Below, in pieces: positions 1 to 6,034 of a stretch of 7,333 bases of DNA. The first letter of the stretch is position 1, and the number at the start of each line of letters is the position of its first letter. The translations under genes were made by a program, and so were the position numbers. This stretch comes from Deltaproteobacteria bacterium (GTDB lineage: Bacteria > Desulfobacterota_B > Binatia > Binatales > Binataceae). The stretch covers positions 1-7,333 of the forward strand of contig JAKAVX010000119.1 of the NCBI GenBank assembly GCA_021827465.1, in the 5' to 3' direction. The notes under the pieces were generated by a model. It did not search any database. It had not been told where the DNA came from and saw nothing but the letters and a program-made list of their open reading frames with translations.

Positions 1-431
1 GTATAGAAGGCAACCGTCTGCGCGCCGGCTTCGGCCGCCGCCATCCCGAGGCAGGTGAGATGGTCGGTGATGCGCGACACCTCGCTCATGATGACGCGCA
101 GGTACCTGCATCGCTCGGTCACCTCGACCTCGCACAGCTTTTCCGCCGCGAGCGCGAAACCGACGTTGTTGATGATGGGTGAGGCGTAATTGAGCCGGTC
201 GGTATAGGGGAAGCACTGCGTCCAGGTCCCCTGCTCGCACATCTTTTCGAAGGCGCGATGGAGAAAGCCGACCTCGATGTCGCAATCTGCTATATGCTCG
301 CCGTCGAGCTTCAGGTTGAACTTGACGGTGCCGTGCGAAGCGGGATGCGACGGCCCCATCTGGAGTTGCATTATCTCTTCGGCCGGGTCCGCGGCTTCGA
401 GCTTCTGCTGCCAACGTGCGGGAAGTGACAT
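1..431 (-). CDS. nuoD: NADH-quinone oxidoreductase subunit D (49 kDa subunit), N-terminal part
   Basis: This is the N-terminal 143 residues of NuoD; the gene continues beyond the left edge. NuoD belongs to the peripheral arm of complex I and, with NuoB, forms the quinone-reduction pocket near the membrane. Translating the minus strand from the ATG at 431 gives the family signature GPSHPASHGT (about residues 26-35), whose HPASHG loop lines the quinone site in known structures. It is followed by FLHRAFEKMCE (57-67) and PYTDRLNY (75-82), whose last Tyr matches the quinone-contacting tyrosine of the family. ITDHL and the stretch before the edge also fit NuoD. The ATG at 431 lies 40 bases after the nuoC stop and has only a weak upstream purine run (AGGCG). 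NuoC and NuoD are separate genes here, not the fused NuoCD seen in enterobacteria. The identification is firm; only the exact start is open. Confidence 0.97.
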   Translation of the reverse strand, partial: MSLPARWQQKLEAADPAEEIMQLQMGPSHPASHGTVKFNLKLDGEHIADCDIEVGFLHRAFEKMCEQGTWTQCFPYTDRLNYASPIINNVGFALAAEKLCEVEVTERCRYLRVIMSEVSRITDHLTCLGMAAAEAGAQTVAFY

Positions 432-471
432 TATGCGCCTATGAGCGAAACCGTGTGCCGTCCCGCGGGTC

Positions 472-972
472 TCATCGGGACGGGTGCAGCGGGTTGACGA
501 TCGGGTCGGTCTCGGGAACCATCGGATGCCGTTCCTGGTACGGATAGTCCTTGCGCAGCGGATGGCCCTTGAACGAATCGTACAGCAGCACGCGGCGAAG
601 ATCGGGATGCCCGCGGAAGCCGATGCCGAACATGTCGTAGCATTCGCGCTCGAGCCAGTCGGCGGACTTCCAGAGATCGAAGAGGCTCGGAACCCAGGCG
701 TCGTTCTCGGGCACGAGAATCTTGACGCGCAGACGGCATCCGTGCGCAATCGATTTCAGATGATAGACGACCTCGAAGCGCGGCTCGCGTCCGAACCGGT
801 CAACGCCGGTCACGTCGATCAGGAACTCGAAATCGAGATCCGCTTCATCGTGAAGCGCCCGCATGATATCGAGCACGCGTTCGCGGCTGACGACGATTGT
901 GTCGTTGCCGTGATTGCTGTGCGAGTCGAGGATATCGGCGCCAAAGCGTTGCTTGAGTTTTTCGATAAGCAT
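472..972 (-). CDS. nuoC: NADH-quinone oxidoreductase subunit C (30 kDa subunit)
   Basis: A complete 166-residue NuoC, a hydrophilic subunit of the complex I peripheral arm that packs against NuoD and NuoB. It carries the 30 kDa subunit signature ERECYDMFGIGFRGHPDLRR (about 108-127) followed by FKGHPLRKDYPY (134-145), which is diagnostic. The N-terminal half (VLDIMRALH, FLIDVTGVDRFG, FEVVYHL) fits the usual alpha/beta fold. Length is normal for the stand-alone bacterial form. The ATG at 972 has only a modest GGAAACGGAAACG upstream, but the protein begins as expected for NuoC. It lies 80 bases after nuoA and 40 bases before nuoD, presumably in one transcript. The usual gene before it, nuoB, is absent. 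Confidence 0.97.
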   Translation of the reverse strand: MLIEKLKQRFGADILDSHSNHGNDTIVVSRERVLDIMRALHDEADLDFEFLIDVTGVDRFGREPRFEVVYHLKSIAHGCRLRVKILVPENDAWVPSLFDLWKSADWLERECYDMFGIGFRGHPDLRRVLLYDSFKGHPLRKDYPYQERHPMVPETDPIVNPLHPSR

Positions 973-1052
973 CGTTTCCGTTTCCAGGCCGCGTGCCCGC
1001 CGTCAAAGGCGTTCGGCCCGCAGGCGGCGAAAAGACGTTCGCTCGCAGAGGC

Positions 1053-1406
1053 TCAGTCCCAATCGAGCGCGCCGCGTTCCCACGCGTATATCAGGCCGAC
1101 GAAGAGAATCGCGATGAAGATCAACGCTTCGACGAAACCGAACATCCCGAGCTTTCTAAGCTCCACCGCCCATGGATAAAGGAAGATGATCTCGACGTCG
1201 AAAACCAGGAACAGCAGCGCGGTCAGGTAAAAGCGTACCGAAAAACGCCCCCACGCGCTGCCGCTCGGCGGATTGCCGCACTCGAACGCCTCACCCTTGA
1301 TTGCCGAGGGCCGCTTGGGCCCGAGGATGCTGTTGATCGTCACCATCACGCCGACGATGACGCCCGCGACGACGATCGTTATTACGATAGGGAACCAGAT
1401 CTCCAT
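1053..1406 (-). CDS. nuoA: NADH-quinone oxidoreductase subunit A
   Basis: A complete 117-residue NuoA (ND3 homologue), a small membrane subunit at the junction of the peripheral and membrane arms of complex I. Three transmembrane segments are visible at about 5-26, 58-79 and 90-108. The loop after the first helix holds FECG (41-44), the position of the conserved loop cysteine (usually YECG), after a KGEAFECG context. The second helix contains the family motif LVFDVEIIFLYPWA (67-80), with the acidic pair needed at the membrane interface. The ATG at 1406 has GGAAG seven bases upstream. It is the first gene of the minus-strand nuo operon, as in most bacteria. About 500 bases separate it from the divergent DUF1329 gene, and a hairpin/T-tract lies in its presumed leader. 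Confidence 0.97.
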   Translation of the reverse strand: MEIWFPIVITIVVAGVIVGVMVTINSILGPKRPSAIKGEAFECGNPPSGSAWGRFSVRFYLTALLFLVFDVEIIFLYPWAVELRKLGMFGFVEALIFIAILFVGLIYAWERGALDWD

Positions 1407-1505
1407 CCGATTTCTTCCGAATTCAGAGCAAGAATCCTTTCTCTATCCATACCCGACCCGGCAGCCTTTTCCAACGGTTGAATCGACAGGATACGGCCCG
1501 GTCTG

Positions 1506-1537
1506 AAAAAGCCGGCCCACGGCTCATCCGGGCCGAC
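1506..1537 (-). terminator. Hairpin plus T-tract upstream of nuoA (terminator or attenuator)
   Basis: Read on the minus strand, GTCGGCCC pairs with GGGCCGGC (8 pairs, one of them G-U) around an 11-base loop and is followed at once by TTTTT. This is the form of an intrinsic terminator. It points toward nuoA and sits about 100 bases before its start codon, with no recognisable gene upstream. It would therefore act either in the nuo leader or at the end of a short unannotated transcript. A second GGGCCG copy just downstream (1499-1494) can compete for the 5' arm (see findings). The T-tract is short, so strength is uncertain. Confidence 0.5.
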
Positions 1538-1815
1538 GGTGCGGCTCGCGAGCGTTGGCGGTCTTTTCGCGCGAAGTATCGGGAAAGGCAAGCAGAAACA
1601 CCGGCTCATCGAGTTATGTCAACTGATGCGGGTGGGGAGTCTTTGAAATGCCAGAGGGATGATGTCGAAGAAATCCGCGCCTGGGGAAACAGTTTCGGAG
1701 AATGCCGCACAGGCGATGCGAAAGTTTCGGGAATCACGAGATATTTGAGGGCAAAATTCTTCGTGTCGAGCGCATGCGGAAGCCTTCCCATGGGGTGGCG
1801 TTGAGGTGAAAATCA

Positions 1816-1842
1816 TTGACAGTAAACGTTATCCTGACTAAT
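1816..1842 (+). promoter_or_regulatory. Candidate sigma-70-like promoter of the DUF1329 gene
   Basis: A perfect -35 hexamer TTGACA at 1816-1821 is followed 15-17 bases later by ACTAAT/TAATGA, a weak -10 match (ACTAAT fits four of six consensus positions at a short 15-base spacing). It lies about 75 bases before the proposed GTG start, in the AT-rich part of the intergenic region, with TGAC repeated at 1817 and 1835. The -35 is clear and the -10 is not, so activity is a guess. Confidence 0.35.
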
Positions 1843-1900
1843 GAAAGTGTCGTCTGGCAGTGCCGCGGGGCTTGGAGTTCGGCCGTGACGGTTGAAATTC

Positions 1901-1908
1901 AAGGGAGG
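1901..1908 (+). promoter_or_regulatory. Ribosome binding site that sets the DUF1329 start
   Basis: AAGGGAGG is a strong Shine-Dalgarno match. It ends eight bases before the GTG at 1917, but it overlaps the earlier in-frame GTG at 1908, which would leave no room for ribosome binding. The site therefore favours 1917 as the true start. Confidence 0.75.
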
Positions 1909-1916
1909 TGCTTCCG

Positions 1917-3266
1917 GTGAGTACAGGGGGACGTTTCGGGGCTTGGGCGGCGGCGTTGATCGCAGCCGCGAGTTTCGCGGTTTCGCTCGGGGGCAGTGCG
2001 TCGTGCGCGGAGTTGACGCTGAAGGATGTCCATCTGACCCCCGGTGAAATGATCACATGGCAGAACGCGCCGAAAATCAAGAATATCGTATCGCCCGGCC
2101 AGTATTTGCGGGTGATGAACGGGATGTCGATCGTCATCCAGAAGGATGAGACGATCGAATGGCCGCCCCCGTACCGCGATGCGACCGAAAAGTACTCCTC
2201 GCAGGTCAGGCTCTCGCCCGACGGCCGAAGCCTGGTCGGCTACGTGGCCGGCGAGCCGTTCCCGATCATCGACGCGAACGATCCGCACGCCGGCGACAAA
2301 GTGATGTGGAACGTCGCGTTCAGGCCCATCTCGAGCGACGACTACGATCTGCGATGGTTCGACTGCAAGAGCGCTTACTGGGGACGCAACCGCGCCTACC
2401 GCGACATAGACGATATCGAAGTCGGCCATTACGCGGGCTACAACGAGGTCGGCCGGACCGAAGTCGAACCGCTTCCGATCGATCCCGATTTCAAGCGCAC
2501 GGGCCGCTACTTCCTTAGCCTGCTGTATCCGGTTCTGTCGCCGGAAGATTCGCGCGGAACCGGAATTATCCGCTTTCGTTATGCCAACCCGAACAAGGAT
2601 GACGATGCGTGGACCTGGACGCCGGGAGCGCGCCGCGTGCGTCGGCTGAACTACGCGATTCTCGACACCGCAAGCGGGCCGCAAGCTTACGATCCGAACC
2701 ATTACGAGGGATTCAGCGGCAAGAACGAGGATTACAACTTCCGTTTCCTCGGCGAGAAAAAGATGCTCGCCGCGGTTAACGTCGCTCACGTGCCCGATCC
2801 ACGGTGCCCGACCGACGGCGGCGCGAGCCATTGCCCCGATCTCTGGGAGCTTCGCGACATGTACGTGGTCGAGGTGAAGCCGCGCCCGAGCCGCTTCGGC
2901 GGCGGCGGCTCGCTGTACAAGTACGAAGTCCTGTACGTCGACTCCGAAGCCGACTTCGTAATGTGCGACGACATGTACGACCGCTCAGGCGAGTTGTTCA
3001 TGAACTACACGTCGTGGATGCATTACGCGGATCGCGCCGAGCCGGGCGCCAGGATCGCGATCTATCCGTTCAAGCGCGAGTTCCAGGTCGGCTCTTCGAC
3101 CCTCAACGTGCAAAGCGGATTCTCGACCGTATGCTACCATCCGTCGGCCGACGCGCCTTCGCGCGACGCGTGGTTCATCAATATGGGTGCCGTGGATCGA
3201 AGCTGGTTCACGCCCGATGCGATGGCGCGCGCGGCGGAAGGCGGTCACGCGCTGTCCGGCGACTGA
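1917..3266 (+). CDS. Exported DUF1329-family protein
   Basis: A 449-residue protein of the DUF1329 family (PF07044), whose members are exported, have a LolA/LolB-like fold according to family annotation, and often accompany RND-type transporters; their biochemical role is unsettled. The N-terminus is a signal peptide: Arg at position 6, a hydrophobic Ala-rich stretch (about 8-24) and a signal peptidase I site after SCA near residue 31. The Cys there lacks a proper lipobox, so a lipoprotein is less likely. Family-like features are DDAWTWTPGARRVRRLNY (about 229-246), YDPNHYEGFSGKNEDYNFRFLGEKKM (258-283), LRDMYVVEVKPRP (312-324) and the strand-rich YKYEVLYVDSEADFVMCDDMYDRSGELF (335-362). The start is GTG at 1917, chosen for the AAGGGAGG site; the in-frame GTG at 1908 overlaps that site. 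The gene stands alone, with no transporter visible beside it, and is closed by an intrinsic terminator. Family membership is from motif recognition and is fairly sure; function is unknown. Confidence 0.85.
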   Translation: MSTGGRFGAWAAALIAAASFAVSLGGSASCAELTLKDVHLTPGEMITWQNAPKIKNIVSPGQYLRVMNGMSIVIQKDETIEWPPPYRDATEKYSSQVRLSPDGRSLVGYVAGEPFPIIDANDPHAGDKVMWNVAFRPISSDDYDLRWFDCKSAYWGRNRAYRDIDDIEVGHYAGYNEVGRTEVEPLPIDPDFKRTGRYFLSLLYPVLSPEDSRGTGIIRFRYANPNKDDDAWTWTPGARRVRRLNYAILDTASGPQAYDPNHYEGFSGKNEDYNFRFLGEKKMLAAVNVAHVPDPRCPTDGGASHCPDLWELRDMYVVEVKPRPSRFGGGGSLYKYEVLYVDSEADFVMCDDMYDRSGELFMNYTSWMHYADRAEPGARIAIYPFKREFQVGSSTLNVQSGFSTVCYHPSADAPSRDAWFINMGAVDRSWFTPDAMARAAEGGHALSGD

Positions 3267-3293
3267 GAGAGAGAATCCGTCCCGCTTCGACGA

Positions 3294-3328
3294 CCGGCTC
3301 GCCCCGCGATGGGCGGGCCGGTTTTTTT
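3294..3328 (+). terminator. Intrinsic terminator after the DUF1329 gene
   Basis: CCGGCTCGCCC pairs with GGGCGGGCCGG in an 11-bp stem (one G-U pair) around a six-base loop, followed by seven T. It starts 27 bases after the stop codon. This is a classic rho-independent terminator and separates the DUF1329 transcript from the downstream kinase gene. Confidence 0.93.
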
Positions 3329-3364
3329 CGCGGCGCGAACCGGGTCAGGCCGCATGGCAGGCGC

Positions 3365-3391
3365 TTGCGCGGACCGATAGAATCCATCGGC
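3365..3391 (+). promoter_or_regulatory. Possible -10 element and near-leaderless start of the kinase gene
   Basis: Because a strong terminator ends at 3328, the kinase gene needs its own promoter in the next 60 bases. TAGAAT at 3378-3383 matches the -10 consensus at five of six positions and lies only eight bases before the GTG at 3392. No Shine-Dalgarno sequence precedes that GTG and no good -35 sits at the right distance (TTGCGC at 3365 is too close). If TAGAAT is the -10, transcription would begin almost at the start codon. Weak evidence. Confidence 0.3.
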
Positions 3392-4444
3392 GTGAAGGAA
3401 CTGCGGCACGACAGCGCACTCGCGTGGGCATCGTCGGCGATAGCCCGGACATGGCCCGGCGCCGAGGTCGTTTCGCAAACCTCGCTCAAGGGTGACGCGT
3501 CGGCGCGCCGATTCTGGCGTGTCGTGCTCGCGCAGCGCAAAAAACACGCGCCCGGGAGCGCGATCGTCGTCGATCTCGGCCCCGACGATCTCCCGCTGTA
3601 CGCGCGAGCGCTCGGGCTCTATCCGAAATCGATGCGCGAGCCGCCGTGGATCAACGTGCATCGCTTTCTCAAGTCGTTCGAGGTGCCGGTACCCGATCTC
3701 TACGGATGGTCGGCGACCGAGCGCGCGCTTCTCGTCGAGGACGTCGGCTCAACCGCGCTCGCTGACGCGGCGCGCACCGGCGACGCGGCCGACCTCTATC
3801 GCGACGCGGTGCGCGAACTGCTCAGGCTTCACGTCGAAGGCACTGAGGGGCGCGACCCGCGATGTGTCGCGTTCGGCGTCGCCTATGACGAGCAGCTGTT
3901 CGCGTGGGAGATGGAGCAGTTCGTCGAGTACGGGCTCGCCGAAGTCGCGCCCGGCGCCGATCCGCGAGCGCTGCGCGACGACGTAGCGCGTCTGGCGCGC
4001 CGGCTCGGCCAGTTGCCTCGAGTGTTTTCCCATCGCGACTTCCACGGCAACAATCTCTTCGTGCAAGGCAACGGCCGCATCCGCATCATCGACTTCCAGG
4101 ACGCGCTGATGGCGCCGGCGGCGCAGGATCTCGCGGTTCTTCTCACCACGCGCGACACGGCGGAGTTGATTACGCCTCGAATCGAAAGCCGCATTCTCGA
4201 TTTCTACTACGCCGGACGGGCGCGGGCGGGCGGGCTCGGGCTCTCGTACGAGGAATTTCTCGCAAGCTACAGGCTTTGCGTCCTGCAGCACGCGCTCAAG
4301 GTGATCGGGCGCTTCGTCTATCTGGAACGCAACGGCACCACCGGCTATGCGCGCTACCTGCCGTATGCGCTCGCGCAGGCGCGCCGGATGCTCGCGAACG
4401 AGCGCGGCGAATTTCCGTGCCTTGCCGAGGCGCTGGCGCCGTAG
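3392..4444 (+). CDS. amgK: AmgK-like sugar kinase (aminoglycoside phosphotransferase family)
   Basis: A 350-residue cytoplasmic kinase of the COG3178 / APH family (PF01636). AmgK of pseudomonads phosphorylates the anomeric carbon of N-acetylmuramate or N-acetylglucosamine, which MurU then converts to the UDP-sugar, bypassing de novo synthesis during peptidoglycan recycling. Visible motifs: GDASARRFWR (34-43; AmgK proteins have SDAS-RR-R here), ALLVEDVGSTAL (112-123), the catalytic loop SHRDFHGNNLF (213-223, catalytic Asp216), the metal-binding IIDFQDAL (232-239, Asp234) and the C-terminal LQHALKVIGRFVYLERNGTTGYARYLP (298-324), which resembles AmgK closely. The frame is open far upstream, across the terminator, so the start must be internal; GTG at 3392 gives the usual length and N-terminus. 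It lies 17 bases before a MurU-like gene, which supports the assignment. The true substrate could be another sugar. Confidence 0.8.
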   Translation: MKELRHDSALAWASSAIARTWPGAEVVSQTSLKGDASARRFWRVVLAQRKKHAPGSAIVVDLGPDDLPLYARALGLYPKSMREPPWINVHRFLKSFEVPVPDLYGWSATERALLVEDVGSTALADAARTGDAADLYRDAVRELLRLHVEGTEGRDPRCVAFGVAYDEQLFAWEMEQFVEYGLAEVAPGADPRALRDDVARLARRLGQLPRVFSHRDFHGNNLFVQGNGRIRIIDFQDALMAPAAQDLAVLLTTRDTAELITPRIESRILDFYYAGRARAGGLGLSYEEFLASYRLCVLQHALKVIGRFVYLERNGTTGYARYLPYALAQARRMLANERGEFPCLAEALAP

Positions 4445-4461
4445 GAGCCAATGCGATCGCG

Positions 4462-5247
4462 ATGAAGGCTCTTGTTCTGGCTGCGGGGCTTGGCGAACGG
4501 GTCAGACCGCTCACGGATACCGTCCCCAAGCCGATGCTCGAAGTCGGGGGACGTCCGCTTATTCATTATCCGCTCATGATGCTCCGGCAGGCCGGCTTCG
4601 CCACCGTGGTAATAAACGTGCATCATCTTGCCGGCGAGATTCAGAAGCGGCTTCGCGACGGCTCCTCGCTCGGACTTGAGATAATCTACTCACCCGAACC
4701 GACGCTGCTCGGCACCGGCGGTCCGCTCAACGTGCTGCGCGAGTTCCTCGCCGACGGAACCTTCGCGGTCGCGAACAGCGACAGTATCCTCGACCTCGAC
4801 ATGGCCGCGATGCTCGCGTTCCATCGCGAGCGCGGCGCACTAGCGACGCTGGCGCTCCATCGCCCCGACAATCTCGAAACCTACAGCCATATCGAGATCG
4901 ACGCCGACTCGCGCGTTCGGCGGATACGCCTGCTGGCCGGGCGCGCGCCGGTCCGTTTCGACGATTATCCCGCCGAACTGAAAGACTGCGATCCCGCCGC
5001 GCTCGTGCCCTGGATGTATTGCGGGGCGTGGATCGCCGAACCAGCGGTTCTCGATCTCATCCCCAAATCGCCGCCGTGGAGCCTGATGACGGGGCTGTTC
5101 GGTCCGATGGTCGCGCAGGGACTGCCGGTCTTCGGCTATCCGCATCGCGGATACTTTCGAACCGTGGACGATCTCGAAAGCTACCGCGCGCTGGCCTCCG
5201 AGTTCGAAACCTCACCGCCCGCGCTGCCCTATCTCGATCGGAAATAA
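4462..5247 (+). CDS. murU: MurU-like sugar-1-phosphate nucleotidylyltransferase
   Basis: A 261-residue cytoplasmic nucleotidylyltransferase (COG1208, NTP_transferase fold), expected to join a sugar 1-phosphate to an NTP, releasing pyrophosphate. The N-terminus has the phosphate-binding signature LAAGLGERVRPLTDTVPKP (6-24), with the catalytic Arg and Lys. NVHHLA (52-57), LLGTGGPL (82-89, base/ribose loop) and VANSDSILDLD (103-113, metal Asp107) follow. Its place 17 bases after an AmgK-like kinase suggests UDP-MurNAc/UDP-GlcNAc production in cell-wall recycling. It is not a typical MurU: NSDS replaces the common NGD, and the C-terminal YFRTVDDLESY (231-241) replaces the usual D-x-GTP-E motif. 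A different NDP-sugar product is therefore possible. ATG 4462 is the only sensible start; AGGAG lies 14 bases upstream, rather far. An ATG at 4451 in another frame stops after four codons. Confidence 0.78.
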   Translation: MKALVLAAGLGERVRPLTDTVPKPMLEVGGRPLIHYPLMMLRQAGFATVVINVHHLAGEIQKRLRDGSSLGLEIIYSPEPTLLGTGGPLNVLREFLADGTFAVANSDSILDLDMAAMLAFHRERGALATLALHRPDNLETYSHIEIDADSRVRRIRLLAGRAPVRFDDYPAELKDCDPAALVPWMYCGAWIAEPAVLDLIPKSPPWSLMTGLFGPMVAQGLPVFGYPHRGYFRTVDDLESYRALASEFETSPPALPYLDRK

Positions 5248-5282
5248 ACCGCGCGCGCCCGTCGGCGGCGTCCGGCCTCATC

Positions 5283-5305
5283 CGCGCGTTCGCCGCGAAG
5301 GCGCG
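5283..5305. terminator. GC-rich hairpin between convergent genes
   Basis: CGCGC-G-TTCG / CGAA-G-GCGCG forms a nine-pair stem with one G-G mismatch and a three-base loop. It directly abuts the stop codon of the minus-strand membrane protein gene and lies 36 bases after the murU stop. Neither side has a T-tract, so it is at best a weak bidirectional terminator or a 3' end stabiliser. Confidence 0.3.
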
Positions 5306-6019
5306 TTAGATCTCCAGTGCTTCGCGAAGCTCCTGTCCGGCAACGCCTCCGCTGCTGAGCGAGAGCTTCAATTTCCCAAGCCGCCGAACGCCCGCAAGCC
5401 CCGCGCCAAGCGAGACGAGATTGATCGCAACGGTCAGCCAGAAAATGATCCAGCACGCCAGGCGCGCAACCCAGGTCGTGCCGCCCAGACAGATCGCGAC
5501 AAGATACGCGCCAAGCGGCGAGCCCACCATCCCGGCAACATGCAGCGTAATCCGCGCCCATCGCGGCGACGCCAGGTACTCGCCGTAGCGCATCTTGAAG
5601 CGCGGCTCCATCCCGTACAGGTAGGCGTAGTCGTAATCGATACCGACCAGGTAACCGACCGAGACCTTGAGAAGCGGCTGGAAGCTCGCGATCCACACCA
5701 GCGCCGCGAGTATCCCGAACAGGTTCGACTCGCGCTGCACCGCAAGCACGAGGAAGCTCGCGCCCACCAGCGCGGCCAATCCTTCGAGCACCAGCGCCGG
5801 CCCGACCGGCAACGTGCGCCGTCCGCCGCGCAGATGGAGCTTCTGGCTGATCCGCGAGAAATCCTCCGCGAGCGAGCCGCGCTCCACACGCGGCAGGCCG
5901 CGCGCCGCCTCCAGCAGCGCCTCCCACGGTCCGGGCCGGTAGCGGCCCTCGTCGACCTGCCGTTCTATCTCGATCGCCCGGGTCCGAATCTCCTCGCGCG
6001 TGGAAGCCACCGATTGCAT
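5306..6019 (-). CDS. Polytopic inner-membrane protein of unknown function
   Basis: A 237-residue membrane protein that I cannot assign to a named family. Residues 1-70 are soluble and charged (two helix-like stretches, EEIRTRAIEIERQVDEG and PWEALLEAARGLP). Hydrophobic segments follow at about 73-95, 100-120, 154-178 and 182-209, giving four probable membrane helices, then a short basic/polar tail. Between helices 2 and 3 is an aromatic, charged stretch, YLVGIDYDYAYLYGMEPRFKM... (123-152), which looks like the functional core and is faintly like membrane proteins of M50-type or related unknown families; no HExxH metalloprotease motif is present. The ATG at 6019 is supported by AGGAGGTG seven bases upstream (minus strand 6034-6027). 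It follows the CoA-transferase gene by 87 bases on the same strand and probably shares its transcript. Coding status is firm; function is unknown. Confidence 0.85.
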   Translation of the reverse strand: MQSVASTREEIRTRAIEIERQVDEGRYRPGPWEALLEAARGLPRVERGSLAEDFSRISQKLHLRGGRRTLPVGPALVLEGLAALVGASFLVLAVQRESNLFGILAALVWIASFQPLLKVSVGYLVGIDYDYAYLYGMEPRFKMRYGEYLASPRWARITLHVAGMVGSPLGAYLVAICLGGTTWVARLACWIIFWLTVAINLVSLGAGLAGVRRLGKLKLSLSSGGVAGQELREALEI

Positions 6020-6034
6020 CTGCCCGCACCTCCT

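Larger units (their letters stand above)
1407..1916. other. Divergent intergenic region between nuoA and the DUF1329 gene
   Basis: About 510 bases without a convincing gene. Short open frames exist on both strands (for example minus 1606-1791 and plus 1478-1804), but their third codon positions lack the G/C bias of the neighbouring genes, they have no good ribosome site and their products look like nothing I know. By eye, 1600-1850 is clearly richer in A and T than the surrounding genes, as expected of a regulatory region. Seen inside it: a minus-strand hairpin plus T-tract (1506-1537) with a competing stem; a weak nuo promoter-like pair on the minus strand (TTGGAA near 1473 and TATGGA 17 bases further on); a perfect TTGACA on the minus strand at 1622-1617 without a good -10; three consecutive short palindromes at 1771-1794; and a plus-strand promoter candidate at 1816-1842. 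Confidence 0.6.

Noticed and set aside
484..1179. Long plus-strand open frame opposite nuoC
   Set aside because: It is antisense to nuoC and part of nuoA, whose protein motifs are unmistakable; GC-rich DNA leaves such frames open by chance.
1478..1804. 108-codon plus-strand open frame in the intergenic region
   Set aside because: No ribosome site, no family resemblance, and it covers the minus-strand hairpin and palindromes; codon use is unlike the neighbours.
1606..1816. Two overlapping minus-strand open frames of 61 and 65 codons before the hairpin at 1506-1537
   Set aside because: Third-position G/C is near half in the one I counted, well below the neighbouring genes; no ribosome site or recognisable motif, so not supported as coding.
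1899..2831. 310-codon minus-strand open frame opposite the DUF1329 gene
   Set aside because: The plus-strand product has a signal peptide, ribosome site and family motifs; the antisense product has none and is a shadow.
2804..3391. In-frame upstream extension of the kinase gene
   Set aside because: It overlaps the DUF1329 gene and runs through a strong terminator; its translation is Arg-rich shadow sequence and kinase homology begins after 3392.
3904..4461. Open frame continuous with murU upstream, suggesting a fusion
   Set aside because: This part overlaps the kinase gene in another frame and reads as Arg/Ala-rich shadow; nucleotidylyltransferase homology begins exactly at ATG 4462.
5229..6029. 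266-codon minus-strand open frame overlapping the membrane protein gene
   Set aside because: It shares almost the same span in another frame; the 5306-6019 frame has real membrane helices and correct ribosome-site spacing, while this one is Arg/Gly/Ala-rich.
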